Origin: Mesorhizobium sp. ES1-1 | Lineage (GTDB): Bacteria > Pseudomonadota > Alphaproteobacteria > Rhizobiales > Rhizobiaceae | Reading direction: 5' to 3' | DNA: 64,000 nucleotides | Assembly: GCF_020164785.1 (NCBI RefSeq) | Contig: NZ_JAIUGX010000008.1 | Coordinates: 62,001 to 126,000, forward strand | Part shown: positions 1 to 8,875 of the stretch, piece after piece | Layout of the letters: every line of letters starts with the position of its first letter | How positions within the stretch are numbered: the first letter of the stretch is position 1 | Program-made: the position numbers and the translations under genes | The notes under the pieces: model-generated | Database searches by the model: none | What the model was told of the DNA's origin: nothing | What the model saw: only the letters and a program-made list of their open reading frames with translations

Positions 1-37
1 AGAATTCCTGATTGCGCGTCTCGAGAACGATGGCGGC

Positions 38-568
38 TCAGAGCCAGTCGATGTCGCCGAAACCGCGCGCGATGTAACCGCCCTTGGAATAGGACTCGCC
101 CTCGTAGCCGAAGATCGGCCAGACCTCCTTCTGGTTGTAGAGGCCCACCACGAGTCCGCCGCGGACGGTTTGGAAGAATGGCGTCGTCTCGATCTGCTTC
201 AGCACCGCGACCCGCTGCTCCTCCCATCCAAGACCGCGGTAGCCTCCATCGCCTGACTTCTTGTCGAGGTCGGCGATCCCGTCTTCGATCATCGACTTGT
301 AGGCCGGGTCCTTGCCGGCCTTCTCGTCATGACCTTTCACGGCGATGGCATAAAATCGGTCGGGAACCTGATCGTGTGGATAGACGTCGCGCGCCATCTG
401 GATCAGCGTCGCCATGGTTTCAGGTTTGAGCGCTGAAGTCTCGAGCCCCCAAGCATGTTCGGGGCTGATGACGGCGCTGCCCGAGACGACGAGCAACGCG
501 CCGATGCCGCCACGTCTCAGAAGTTCACGACGAGAGAGTCCAGGCTTGGCGTCATAGATCGTGACCAT
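38..568 (-). CDS. Tat-exported gluconate 2-dehydrogenase subunit 3-like protein
   Basis: A 176-residue protein with a twin-arginine signal near the N-terminus (SRRELLRRGG, about residues 12-21) followed by a hydrophobic stretch, so it should be exported folded through Tat. The rest resembles the small subunit (subunit 3) of membrane gluconate dehydrogenase-type enzymes, which escort a GMC-family flavoprotein. That partner would lie to the left of the window on the same strand and cannot be seen. The start has a strong Shine-Dalgarno (GGAGG, 5 nt before ATG). The family call rests on overall pattern (Tat signal, size, tryptophan/glycine-rich C-terminus) and is moderately sure; the substrate is unknown. 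Confidence 0.65.
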   Translation of the reverse strand: MVTIYDAKPGLSRRELLRRGGIGALLVVSGSAVISPEHAWGLETSALKPETMATLIQMARDVYPHDQVPDRFYAIAVKGHDEKAGKDPAYKSMIEDGIADLDKKSGDGGYRGLGWEEQRVAVLKQIETTPFFQTVRGGLVVGLYNQKEVWPIFGYEGESYSKGGYIARGFGDIDWL

Positions 569-648
569 ATTTTCCTCCCTGCTTGCTATTTGCGCGTCGG
601 AACGCGCGGTTGCTGGCTCCGCGCGCGGAGGCGCGGCTGCGATATCGT

Positions 649-1044
649 CTACTGGAAGCGGGCTCCCCGTTGCAGAACCTCGATCTTGTAGCCGTCGGGG
701 TCCTCGATGAAGAAGAAGCGGGCGATCAGCGAGCCATCATGGTTGAACTCGACGATCTTTTTCGGGTTGAGGCCAATCGCGCCAAGCCGGTCATGTTCGC
801 TGTCGAGATCGGCGACGGAGACAGCGAGGTGGCCGTAGCCGTCCCCCAGTGCATAAGGTTCCTGGCGGCCCTTGTTCACGGTCAACTCGACCTCGAACGC
901 CGCCTCGGCATTGCTGAGATAGACCAGCGTGAATGTCTCGAATTCCAGCCTGTCGGCGACATCGAGCCCGAAGGCGTGCCTGTAAAAATCGACGGACCGG
1001 GCCTCATCGAGGACCCGGATCATGGAATGAATCGCCTTCGCCAA
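649..1044 (-). CDS. Glyoxalase I-like VOC metalloprotein (lactoylglutathione lyase family)
   Basis: A 131-residue vicinal-oxygen-chelate fold protein. The first beta-alpha-beta unit (HSMIRVLDEARSVDFYRHAFG) and the closing segment (FIEDPDGYKIEVLQ) are typical of lactoylglutathione lyase, which isomerises the methylglyoxal-glutathione hemithioacetal. Candidate metal ligands are the early His, the mid-protein Glu, the GHLAVSV His and the late Glu of YKIEVLQ. The start appears to be TTG at 1042-1044: it has GGAG six bases upstream, whereas the in-frame ATG inside the protein would remove the first metal-binding strand. Other VOC enzymes of the same length are possible, so the exact substrate is not proven. 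Confidence 0.8.
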   Translation of the reverse strand: MAKAIHSMIRVLDEARSVDFYRHAFGLDVADRLEFETFTLVYLSNAEAAFEVELTVNKGRQEPYALGDGYGHLAVSVADLDSEHDRLGAIGLNPKKIVEFNHDGSLIARFFFIEDPDGYKIEVLQRGARFQ

Positions 1045-1266
1045 ATCAGTCTCCGTAGTTGCGGTGCTGAGCGATTATGAGCGGCCCCGGCGAAAGATGG
1101 TGGCAGCCGGTTACCACGCGAGAAAGGGAGGACCTTTCTCCGAGAAGCGATCCGGACGAAAGTCCGATTGCCGTGACGGCCATTTTGCCGGAAAGTGATT
1201 CCGGGGACGAACCGCTTTGCAACCCGGACGTCCACCCAAGACCAACAATCATGGGAGGTTTGTCGG

Positions 1267-1572
1267 ATGTGCAGGGTGTTTGCGGGGCAGGATCCCGAAG
1301 GCTATCGTCAGATCAACCGGTCGATCCGTATCGACGGACACTCGACCAGCATCCAGCTCGAAGCCACGTTCTGGGCGCTGCTCGACGAGATCGCTGATAG
1401 CCAAGGCTTGACCACGCCGAAATTCATCTCGAAACTCTACGACGAGGCCATCGAGATCAATGGGGCCATCCCCAACTTCGCCTCGATGCTGCGCACCACC
1501 TGCGCGCTCTATCTCCGCGGCCATCGGCCCGACCTGGACGAGCAGGTCGCGCCGAAGCGGCAAGCCGCCTAG
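1267..1572 (+). CDS. Small ribbon-helix-helix domain protein
   Basis: A 101-residue protein whose central part (RSIRIDGHSTSIQLEATFWALLDEIA) matches the ribbon-helix-helix family found in many alphaproteobacteria: a short strand with alternating residues, then two helices. Such proteins usually act as DNA-binding dimers. An upstream in-frame start at 1195 exists, but ATG at 1267 follows GGGAGG by 8 nt and is preferred. It is convergent with the nucleoside phosphorylase gene, and the gap between them is filled by a repeat element. There is no toxin partner next to it. Its target is unknown. Confidence 0.65.
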   Translation: MCRVFAGQDPEGYRQINRSIRIDGHSTSIQLEATFWALLDEIADSQGLTTPKFISKLYDEAIEINGAIPNFASMLRTTCALYLRGHRPDLDEQVAPKRQAA

Positions 1573-1673
1573 AGAGGTTCATTGTTTCATCGAAACGGCA
1601 AACCGCTCTAGCTGGTTGTCTTGCCGTAATTCCGGACCTGAAACCGTTTCACACTTTTCTTGGAATTGCTCTC
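1572..1673. repeat. Intergenic repeat element, copy 1
   Basis: About 100 bases filling the gap between two convergent genes. It shares an ordered set of blocks with 15598-15699: GGTTCAYTGTTTCA, ACGGCAAACCGC, AATTCCGGA, AAACCGTTTC, CACTTTTC and TGGAATTGCTCT. The outer blocks are complementary (AATTCC with GGAATT; CGGTTT with AAACCG), so it can fold. It ends two bases before the stop codon of the phosphorylase gene. I recall similar elements as frequent in Mesorhizobium and relatives; no name is asserted. Confidence 0.75.
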
Positions 1674-1674
1674 G

Positions 1675-2403
1675 TCACGGCTGATCCACGGTGACCTCAA
1701 GCGCTAGGCAGGCCATAGGGGTGAAAAGCGTTTGGCGTTCGGAATAGTCGGTGAATTCGCCGGTATCGATGTTGTCGACCACGGTGCAGATCGACAGCGC
1801 CCGCGCCCCGAAATGCCCGGCGATGCGGTAGAGCGCGCTGGTTTCCATGTCCACAGCCAGGGCACCCGCGGCCCGCGCATCGGCAAAGCGAGCGTGACCC
1901 TCTGGATGATGGAAGATATCGCTGCTGGCGATAAGGCCGGCATGGTGGTCGATGCCGAGTTCGGACGCTTTGGTCAAGGCCCTGGCGAAAAGCGCTGGAT
2001 CAGGGCCGGAGGCAGCATCATAGAGACCGAAAACCTTGCCGCTTTTCTCGCTTTCGGGTCGTGCCGAGCGCGCGATCACAAGGCTGCGCAGCTTTACCGC
2101 AGCGGTCAGTCCGCCGCATGTGCCCGTGCGGATCAGGGTGCGCACTCCGTAATAGTCCAGCAATTCATGCGCGTAGATCAGGAAGGACGACACGCCGATG
2201 CCGGTCGTCTGGATGCTGACCGGTTTGCCCCGAAACTCTCCGGTGAACCCCAGAGCCCCGCGCCGGCGATTGATACAACGCGGCGCCTGCAGGAATGTTT
2301 TCGCCATCCATTCGGCCCGCTCCGGGTCGCCCGGCAGCAGCACCGTGTCGGCGATATCGCCCTTTTCAGCCTCGATGTGTATCGTCAACCGCTGCTCCCC
2401 CAA
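1675..2403 (-). CDS. deoD: Purine nucleoside phosphorylase, DeoD type
   Basis: A 242-residue nucleoside phosphorylase, the usual length for hexameric DeoD enzymes that split purine nucleosides with phosphate into base and (deoxy)ribose-1-phosphate. Visible family signatures are the phosphate-binding VLLPGDPERAE near residues 20-30, RTGTCGGL near residue 92, and the substrate segment LAVDMETSALY near residue 182, with the Met-Glu that contacts the ribose. The start appears to be TTG at 2401-2403 since no in-frame ATG lies upstream; an AGGCG stretch gives a weak ribosome site. Uridine phosphorylase is a related alternative but less likely. Confidence 0.8.
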   Translation of the reverse strand: MGEQRLTIHIEAEKGDIADTVLLPGDPERAEWMAKTFLQAPRCINRRRGALGFTGEFRGKPVSIQTTGIGVSSFLIYAHELLDYYGVRTLIRTGTCGGLTAAVKLRSLVIARSARPESEKSGKVFGLYDAASGPDPALFARALTKASELGIDHHAGLIASSDIFHHPEGHARFADARAAGALAVDMETSALYRIAGHFGARALSICTVVDNIDTGEFTDYSERQTLFTPMACLALEVTVDQP

Positions 2404-2471
2404 GCACGCCTGCCATTTCGCCCGTAATCATGGCGTAGTGACGGCATAGCGCAAGCGCACATACGAAAGGC

Positions 2472-5045
2472 TTAGGCCTCCAGCATGTCCTTGACGATCG
2501 TCGCCAGCTGCTTGAGCGAAAACGGTTTCGGCAGGAAACCGAAATGTGCGTCGGCGGGAAGGTTTCTGGCGAAGGCATCCTCGGCGTAGCCGGACACGAA
2601 GACGAACTTGATGTCCGGCTGACGCTTGCGCAACTCGCCAAGCAGCGTTGGTCCATCCATTTCAGGCATGACCACGTCGGAAACGACGATATCGACCTTG
2701 CCGCCCAGCGCTTCGTAGACTTCCAGCGCCTCGACGCCCGAGGACGCTTCGTGGACGGTATACCCGCGCGACACCAGCGCTCGCACGCCGCCCATGCGCA
2801 CCGCGTCCTCGTCCTCGACGAGCAGTACGGTCGCCGATCCGGAGAGGTCCTTTGCGACATCGGCGACCTTGACCGGCACCGCCGGCACATCGCTCGGTTC
2901 GCCTGCCTTCTTCACCTCCGCGATATGGCGCGGCAGGAAGATGCGAAACGTCGTGCCCTTGCCGACTTCGGAATCGCAGAAGATGTAGCCGCCGGTCTGC
3001 TTGATGATTCCGTAGACCATCGACAGGCCCAGCCCCGTCCCCTTGCCGACTTCCTTCGTGGTGAAGAACGGCTCGAAGATCTTTTTCAGTACATCGGGCG
3101 CGATGCCGCTGCCGGTGTCCTCCACCTCGACGACCACATAGTCGCCCGGGGTGAGTTCCCGGTAGGAAAACGCTTTGGATTCATCCGCTGTCACATTGCG
3201 GGTGCGCACGGTGAGGTCGCCGCCCGCCGGCATGGCGTCGCGCGCATTGACCGCAAGGTTGACCACCACCTGCTCGAACTGGCCGATATCGACCTTGACG
3301 GGCCACAGATCGCGGCCGTGGTCAACCTTGAGCTTGATGTCGTTGCCGACCAGGCGGGCAAGCAGCATCCTGAGGTCGGCGAGCACATCGGTCAGGTTGA
3401 GCACCTCCGGGCGCAGCGTCTGCTTGCGCGAGAAGGCCAGCAGCTGCCGCACCAGCGATGCCGCTCGGTTGGCGTTCTGCTTTATGTTCATGATGTCGGG
3501 AAAGGATGGGTCCGACGGCCGGTGGTTGGTCAGCAAGAGATCCGACGCCATGATGATGGCTGTCAGCACGTTGTTGAAATCGTGCGCGATGCCGCCGGCG
3601 AGTTGGCCGACCGCCTGCATCTTCTGGCTTTGCGCCATCTGCCCTTCAAGGGCCTTCTGTTCGGTCGTCTCGACGGCGTAAACGATTGCCGACTCCTCGG
3701 CGCCCTCGCCGCCTGTGCCATCGGCCACTGCGTTGACATAGAAACGGATGTGCCGCTCTTCGTTGCCTGGCAGCAATGTGTCGATCGGCTCGATGTCGGC
3801 TTGCCGTTGCCGCGCCTTCTCGAAGGCCACGGCGAAAGCCGGCCGGTCGCGCTCGTGGATCACCGTATCGAGGCGCACGCGCCGATCGACGGCGTCCCGG
3901 TCGACGACGGACGAGAATAGAGACAGGAACGGTGCATTGGTGCGCAGGATGCGCCCATTATGGTCGACGCCGGCGATGGCCATCGGTGTGGAGTTGAAGA
4001 AGCGGGTGAAGCGCACTTCCGAGGCACGCAGGTCGGCCGAGGCGTCTTCACCCTGCGTTCGATTGAGCACGATCGTGCGTGTGGGACCATTGACGCCCTC
4101 GCGGCTGGCCGAGACGCGATGCATGAAGCGCACCGGCAGCGCCTGGCCCGTCATCGTGGTCAAATCCAGATCGATGACTGCGTTGCGCGTCGTGCCGGGA
4201 TCGGCCTTGACAGAGCGCACCAGCGCCATGCCGTCGCCGGCGACGATGTCAGGCAGGGAAACGGCGCCCGGGGTAAAGCTGGCGAGGTCGATGCCCAGCC
4301 ATTCCGCGAGCGTGGCGTTGATATAGGTGACACGGCCTTCCTGGTCGGCCGAAAAGAAGCCGGCAGGCGCGTGGTCAAGGTGATCGATCGCCTTCTGGAG
4401 GTCGAGAAAGAAGCGCTCCTGCTCGGCCCGCTCCTGAGATATGTCGGCGAGCTGCCAAGCCAGCATAGGCTGCCGTTGCCCCGGAACATTGAAGGTGCGG
4501 GCGCGTGCCCGGTACCAACGGGCACCCGGTTCGGCGCCGGGCCGTATGGATTGCGCCAGCCGGAACTCGCCGTCGCCGGGCTGACCGTCGCGCAGGCCGG
4601 ACGCCAGCCGATAGATGGTTACCGAGGCTTCCGGAACATCCGACAACAGCCCCTCGACCGTCTTCAGGTCGGCCGCGGACGACGCGCCCGTCATGTCGGC
4701 ATAGGCACGGTTGGCATAGACGACACGGCCCTTGGTATCGGTTACCAAGAGCCCCTGCGACATGGAATCGACGAAGGATTTCGACAGTTCGTCGCCTGTC
4801 GATCGCGGCGTGATCTGAACAAAGCCGATTGCGGTGGCGAACAGAAAACCGACACCGATCATGGCCAGCACACCCAGCATGCCGAGCAGGAAAGGATCGC
4901 CGAGGTGCTCGCGGAAAAGTCCGAAGACGGTTGCCGCGCCCGTCAGAACGACGATGAAGATGATAAGCCGGGTGACGGCGCCGGGCCGCGTATTCTGGTC
5001 GACGATCGGTACCGGATAGAAATCGCCGCGCGCTTCCTTGGCCAT
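2472..5045 (-). CDS. cckA: Cell-cycle hybrid histidine kinase CckA
   Basis: An 857-residue hybrid kinase with the CckA layout. Two membrane helices lie at about residues 26-44 and 53-75, followed by PAS-type sensor regions to about residue 450, a HisKA domain with the phospho-accepting His488 (GGIAHDFNN), an ATPase domain with DTGSGI and TGLGLSM boxes, and a C-terminal receiver with phospho-accepting Asp790 ([12 protein letters not shown]). In alphaproteobacteria CckA passes phosphate through ChpT to CtrA and CpdR and so controls the cell cycle; in rhizobia it is essential. It is divergent from the FliO-like gene with a 223-base spacer, the usual rhizobial order. ChpT and CtrA genes are not in the window. 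Confidence 0.95.
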   Translation of the reverse strand: MAKEARGDFYPVPIVDQNTRPGAVTRLIIFIVVLTGAATVFGLFREHLGDPFLLGMLGVLAMIGVGFLFATAIGFVQITPRSTGDELSKSFVDSMSQGLLVTDTKGRVVYANRAYADMTGASSAADLKTVEGLLSDVPEASVTIYRLASGLRDGQPGDGEFRLAQSIRPGAEPGARWYRARARTFNVPGQRQPMLAWQLADISQERAEQERFFLDLQKAIDHLDHAPAGFFSADQEGRVTYINATLAEWLGIDLASFTPGAVSLPDIVAGDGMALVRSVKADPGTTRNAVIDLDLTTMTGQALPVRFMHRVSASREGVNGPTRTIVLNRTQGEDASADLRASEVRFTRFFNSTPMAIAGVDHNGRILRTNAPFLSLFSSVVDRDAVDRRVRLDTVIHERDRPAFAVAFEKARQRQADIEPIDTLLPGNEERHIRFYVNAVADGTGGEGAEESAIVYAVETTEQKALEGQMAQSQKMQAVGQLAGGIAHDFNNVLTAIIMASDLLLTNHRPSDPSFPDIMNIKQNANRAASLVRQLLAFSRKQTLRPEVLNLTDVLADLRMLLARLVGNDIKLKVDHGRDLWPVKVDIGQFEQVVVNLAVNARDAMPAGGDLTVRTRNVTADESKAFSYRELTPGDYVVVEVEDTGSGIAPDVLKKIFEPFFTTKEVGKGTGLGLSMVYGIIKQTGGYIFCDSEVGKGTTFRIFLPRHIAEVKKAGEPSDVPAVPVKVADVAKDLSGSATVLLVEDEDAVRMGGVRALVSRGYTVHEASSGVEALEVYEALGGKVDIVVSDVVMPEMDGPTLLGELRKRQPDIKFVFVSGYAEDAFARNLPADAHFGFLPKPFSLKQLATIVKDMLEA

Positions 5046-5268
5046 GTGCCCCCTGCTCGTGAAATCCGGTGTTCCGACACCCGCCCCTAGCGGGTTGAAT
5101 CATATTCTCCTAGTCCGGAAAAGGGCTGGGCGGCAAATGTCGGATAAAAATGACATCCGGTCGCCTCTGGAGTTTTGAACCTGTTCAACAACGGCGAAAG
5201 GCAACTTGCGGTGGCCCGTCGCGACGGTCTAGTCTCGCGTCACTTGCAAGGGCGATCGGGGGAGAACA

Positions 5269-6033
5269 ATGCAGTGGCTGGATAATTTGGCTGGCCCCGG
5301 TTATGCCGCGGCACTGGTGTGGACATTCGCGGCGCTTATCCTGCTGGTCATCGTCCTCGTCATCATCAGGTTGGTGCGAAGTCTTACATTCGGAACCTTT
5401 GTCGCCGGCGGCAGGAACCGCAAGACACGCCTGGCCGTGATGGACGCCACCGCCGTCGACAGCCATCGCCGGCTGGTGCTGGTGCGCCGCGACGACATCG
5501 AGCATCTCCTTCTGATTGGCGGCCCGACCGATGTGGTCGTCGAACGCGACATAAGGCTTTCGGCGCCGCGCCGCCCGGCGATGACCGGCGACGGTGGACC
5601 GCAGCAGGTCCCGACAACGGCGACGCCTGCGGCGCCAAGGCCACGCGCCCCTCAACCCGCCCCAGCTCCTGTCCTCTCAAGACAGCCGCCGGCTCCGCAG
5701 CCGGTAAGCGCCGCGCCAGCACCTCGCCAGCGCCAGACCGCGCCCGAACCAGTGCCGACTCCGCCACCGAGGACACCGGTGCAAAGCTACCAGTCGGCCA
5801 AGTCGGGGCCGCTGCCCGCCTACGGCTCGGCCAATGCCAATACTGTCCGACACGCGCCCCCACCGCCGTTGGAAGACGACAGCATCGACGATGCGTTGAT
5901 GAAGGAACTGGAGGTCTCGCTGGACGAGCCCCGCCCAGTTGTCCCATTGGGCAAGCCGCAGGCAAAGGCATCCCCGTCTCTCGACGACGAAATGACGAAG
6001 CTACTTGGCGAACTCTCCAGCCAGAAGCGGTAA
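5269..6033 (+). CDS. FliO-like single-pass membrane protein
   Basis: A 254-residue protein with one N-terminal membrane helix (about residues 18-36) followed by a short conserved cytoplasmic domain (TRLAVMDATAVDSHRRLVLVRRDDIEHLLLIGG) that resembles FliO, the assembly factor for the flagellar export gate. The second half is a proline/alanine/glutamine-rich low-complexity linker with a short acidic tail. No other flagellar gene is nearby, so a flagellar role is not supported by context; the gene simply sits beside cckA as in related genomes. The start is ATG with GGGGGA six bases upstream. The domain call is fairly sure, the cellular role is not. Confidence 0.65.
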   Translation: MQWLDNLAGPGYAAALVWTFAALILLVIVLVIIRLVRSLTFGTFVAGGRNRKTRLAVMDATAVDSHRRLVLVRRDDIEHLLLIGGPTDVVVERDIRLSAPRRPAMTGDGGPQQVPTTATPAAPRPRAPQPAPAPVLSRQPPAPQPVSAAPAPRQRQTAPEPVPTPPPRTPVQSYQSAKSGPLPAYGSANANTVRHAPPPPLEDDSIDDALMKELEVSLDEPRPVVPLGKPQAKASPSLDDEMTKLLGELSSQKR

Positions 6034-6065
6034 GCGGCGACGGCACCCCAGCATTCCGGAAACGA

Positions 6066-6089
6066 AAATGGCCGGAAATCCGGCCATTT
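6066..6089. terminator. Bidirectional stem-loop terminator
   Basis: A perfect 10-bp stem (AAATGGCCGG / CCGGCCATTT) around a 4-base loop lies between the convergent FliO-like and dksA genes. A-rich and T-rich ends on the two sides suit termination on either strand, though the T-tract is short. Confidence 0.65.
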
Positions 6090-6130
6090 GAAACCAATGT
6101 CGCCAATACGGCGTGTCGCCAGGTTCGGCG

Positions 6131-6547
6131 TCAATCGTCGCGGTAGACCTTCTCGCGGCGCTCGTGCCGCTCCTGCGCTTCGATGGACAATGTCGCGATC
6201 GGGCGTGCGTCCAGCCGCTTGAGGGCGATCGGCTCACCTGTTTCCTCGCAATAGCCGTAAGTGCCTTCGTCGATGCGCTGCAAGGCCGAATCGATCTTCG
6301 CGATCAGCTTACGCTGGCGGTCACGAGCCCTTAGTTCGATAGCACGGTCTGTTTCTGATGATGCCCGGTCGGCGAGGTCGGGATGGTTTGCGTTTTCCTG
6401 CTGCAGGATTTCGAGTGTTTCGCGCGCCTCGCGCAGAATGTCATTCTTCCAAGTCACGAGCTTCAGGCGGAAGTAGGATTTTTGCCGCTCGTTCATGAAC
6501 GGCTCGTCTTCGGAGGGTACGTAATCGGCGGTAACGATGTCGTTCAT
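6131..6547 (-). CDS. dksA: RNA polymerase-binding transcription factor DksA
   Basis: A 138-residue DksA that binds the RNA polymerase secondary channel and works with ppGpp in the stringent response. The coiled-coil tip keeps the essential Asp57/Asp60/Ala62 pattern (DLADRA). The globular domain has only Cys100; aligned with E. coli GYCESC...LCIDC, the other three zinc ligands are Thr103, Ser121 and Ala124. Single-cysteine DksA proteins are known in alphaproteobacteria and fold without zinc. A longer reading frame extends upstream, but ATG at 6545-6547 begins the conserved MNDIV segment and has GGGTGAG before it. Confidence 0.92.
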   Translation of the reverse strand: MNDIVTADYVPSEDEPFMNERQKSYFRLKLVTWKNDILREARETLEILQQENANHPDLADRASSETDRAIELRARDRQRKLIAKIDSALQRIDEGTYGYCEETGEPIALKRLDARPIATLSIEAQERHERREKVYRDD

Positions 6548-6560
6548 TAGACTCACCCAA

Positions 6561-6610
6561 ACTGCCCCAAATTTGGCGCCTATATATTCGTCGGCCGACG
6601 CCTGTACAAG
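6561..6610 (-). promoter_or_regulatory. Candidate dksA promoter with internal palindrome
   Basis: Reading toward dksA, a TTGTAC element and an ATATAT element are separated by 16 bases, and the spacer contains the perfect 12-bp palindrome CGTCGGCCGACG (6589-6600). The -35-like box departs from TTGACA, so this is a pattern call only. A dyad between the two promoter boxes would be a natural repressor site. Confidence 0.35.
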
Positions 6611-6817
6611 CGCAAACAGCCACCGTCTCAAGCAATTGTCAGAGTGTGTGGCCAGCGTCGGTGAGCGAAAGAATACGCGTCCTGGCGGCTGAGATAGGTC
6701 TGTCGTGCGCGCCGATTTATGGCTGGTTCGTCAGGCTCCATGGCACGAGCCATTGTGCACCGGGACATTCTCATGGCTAATCGGGCTGCTTCGGCGGCTG
6801 GCACGAGCGGAGGTTGG

Positions 6818-7321
6818 GTGAGCAGACTTTTTCTTTTGCGGCACGCCAGGGCCGGGTGGGCGCTGCCGGGCATGCGCGACTTCGATCGGCCGCTCGACGC
6901 GTCCGGACGGGTGGAGGCCGAAGCGATCGGCGCGGCCATGCGGGCCCGGGCCTACATTCCGGACATTACCCTGTGCTCCAGGGCCACGCGCGCGAAGGAG
7001 ACGCTCGAGGCCCTGGCCGGCATGGCCGATACCGGGAAAGTACTGTTCTCTGATACGCTCTACAGCGTAGATGCCGCCGGTTATCTCCGCCTCATCCGTG
7101 ACAATTTGGGACCGGGTTCGCTGCTCGTCATCGGACACAACCCGATGATGGAGGATCTCGCCGTCGCGCTTTCGGGAGCCGGCGACGAGACAGCACGGGC
7201 AAAGCTCAATAACGGCTTCCCAACGGCGGGCCTGGCGGTCATCCGCTTCGACAGCGATCTGGCGAAGGCCGCCCAGGGCGCCGGCTATCTCGACGCATTT
7301 CTGACACCGGCCGATTTTTGA
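6818..7321 (+). CDS. SixA-like histidine phosphatase
   Basis: A 167-residue histidine phosphatase with the catalytic RHA motif at the N-terminus (RLFLLRHARAGW), the second-half catalytic GHNPMMEDLA and a conserved SRATRAKET. E. coli SixA removes phosphate from histidine phosphotransfer proteins; alphaproteobacterial relatives are less well understood. Several in-frame starts exist from 6719; GTG at 6818-6820 is chosen because it follows GGAGG by 4 nt and puts the RHA motif at the usual distance from the N-terminus. It is 75 bases before the YcjX-family gene on the same strand. Confidence 0.8.
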   Translation: MSRLFLLRHARAGWALPGMRDFDRPLDASGRVEAEAIGAAMRARAYIPDITLCSRATRAKETLEALAGMADTGKVLFSDTLYSVDAAGYLRLIRDNLGPGSLLVIGHNPMMEDLAVALSGAGDETARAKLNNGFPTAGLAVIRFDSDLAKAAQGAGYLDAFLTPADF

Positions 7322-7396
7322 TCCCGGCCTCGACGCCATTTCAAAGCCTGGTTGCAGCGCCTATATCCGGCGGGCACAAGCCCGAGAGATCATATT

Positions 7397-8875
7397 TTGG
7401 CATCATCGCTGACGACTTTCACCGACGAGGCGAGGATTGCCCTCGATACATTGTCGGGCCGTGCCAGCGGCCTTTTTTCTCCGTCGCTGCGGCTGGGCGT
7501 CACCGGACTTTCCCGCGCCGGCAAGACGGTCTTCATTTTGGCATTCGTCCACAATCTGATCCATGGCGGACGGCTGCCGCTGTTCGAAGCGCAGAAATCC
7601 GGGCGTATTGCGCGCGCTTTCCTCGAGCAGCAGCCGGACGATGCCGTTCCTCGTTTCCAGTATGAGGATCACATCGCCGCCCTCATCAACGGGCGCTCCT
7701 GGCCCGACTCGACCCGCGCCATTTCGGAACTGCGGCTGACCATCGAATACGAGTCGGCCTCAGGCTGGAGCCGGATGTTCTCCTCGGGAAAACTGTCCGT
7801 CGACATCGTCGACTATCCCGGTGAATGGCTGCTCGACCTGCCCCTGCTCGGCAAATCCTTCGCCGATTTCTCCCGCGAGGCATTCGAAATGGCGGACCTT
7901 CCGGTGCGCGAGGACCTATCGCGGCAATGGCGGGCACTAGCGACCGAGGTCGATGCGAATGCTGACGCCGATGAGATGACGGCACGCCGGCTGGCCGAGA
8001 GCTTCGCCGCCTATCTCAAGGCCTGCAAGCTCGACGAGCGGGCCCTTTCGACCTTGCCGCCGGGACGATTCCTTATGCCGGGCGACCTCGAAGGCTCGCC
8101 GGCGCTGACATTCGCGCCGCTGACGGAACTCGGCGACAGGCGTCCGCGCCAGGGATCGCTGCACGGCATGATGGAAAGGCGCTACGAGGCCTACAAGACA
8201 CATGTCGTCAAACCGTTCTTCCGCGAGCACATCACCCGTCTCGACCGGCAGATCGTGCTGATAGACGCCATGCAGGCATTGAACGCCGGTCCCGGCGCCA
8301 TGGCCGACCTCGAGCGCGCCGTGACCGAAATCCTCAGTTGTTTCCGTCCCGGCCGCGGCAGCATCTTCACCGACCTGTTTTCACGGCGTATCGACCGCAT
8401 ACTGGTCGCCGCCACCAAAGCCGATCACCTGCACCACGAGAGCCACGACCGTCTCCAGGCAATCGTGCGGCGGCTTGCCGATCGAGCCGTCTCACGGGCG
8501 AATTTGACCGGCGCCGATGTCGATGTCGTCGCCATGGCGGCGGTGCGCGCGACACGGGAAGGCACCGTCAAGCAAGGCCGAGAGACGTTGCCGGTCATCA
8601 TGGGCACACCGATCGCCGGTGAGCAGATCGACGGCGAAACCTTCGATGGAAACTCGGAAACCGCCATATTTCCCGGCGACTTGCCGCAGAACAGTGATGC
8701 TGTGTTCGAAGCTTCGCGACCAGGAGACGGACCGGGCACCCCCAACCCGGCCATTCGCTTCGTCCGGTTCCGCCCTCCCAAACTCGAACGCACGGCCGAA
8801 GGTGTCACACTGTCGCTGCCACATATCAGGCTCGACCGCGCCTTGCAGTTTCTGATCGGAGACCATCTGGCATGA
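7397..8875 (+). CDS. YcjX family P-loop protein
   Basis: A 492-residue member of the YcjX family (DUF463). It has a Walker A-like loop (GVTGLSRAGKT) near residue 37 and the family-specific VDIVDYPGEWLLDLPLL segment, and VAATKADH as the specificity loop of a GTPase-like fold. The family is paired with YcjF in many proteobacteria and is linked to envelope stress, but its function is not settled. TTG at 7397 is preferred because GAGAG lies 8 nt upstream and the conserved LTTFTDEARIALD begins there; TTG at 7352 would add 15 residues. Confidence 0.8.
   Translation: MASSLTTFTDEARIALDTLSGRASGLFSPSLRLGVTGLSRAGKTVFILAFVHNLIHGGRLPLFEAQKSGRIARAFLEQQPDDAVPRFQYEDHIAALINGRSWPDSTRAISELRLTIEYESASGWSRMFSSGKLSVDIVDYPGEWLLDLPLLGKSFADFSREAFEMADLPVREDLSRQWRALATEVDANADADEMTARRLAESFAAYLKACKLDERALSTLPPGRFLMPGDLEGSPALTFAPLTELGDRRPRQGSLHGMMERRYEAYKTHVVKPFFREHITRLDRQIVLIDAMQALNAGPGAMADLERAVTEILSCFRPGRGSIFTDLFSRRIDRILVAATKADHLHHESHDRLQAIVRRLADRAVSRANLTGADVDVVAMAAVRATREGTVKQGRETLPVIMGTPIAGEQIDGETFDGNSETAIFPGDLPQNSDAVFEASRPGDGPGTPNPAIRFVRFRPPKLERTAEGVTLSLPHIRLDRALQFLIGDHLA

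Noticed and set aside
5269..6033. Evidence for a flagellar gene cluster
   Set aside because: Only a FliO-like domain is seen; no other flagellar gene is in the window.
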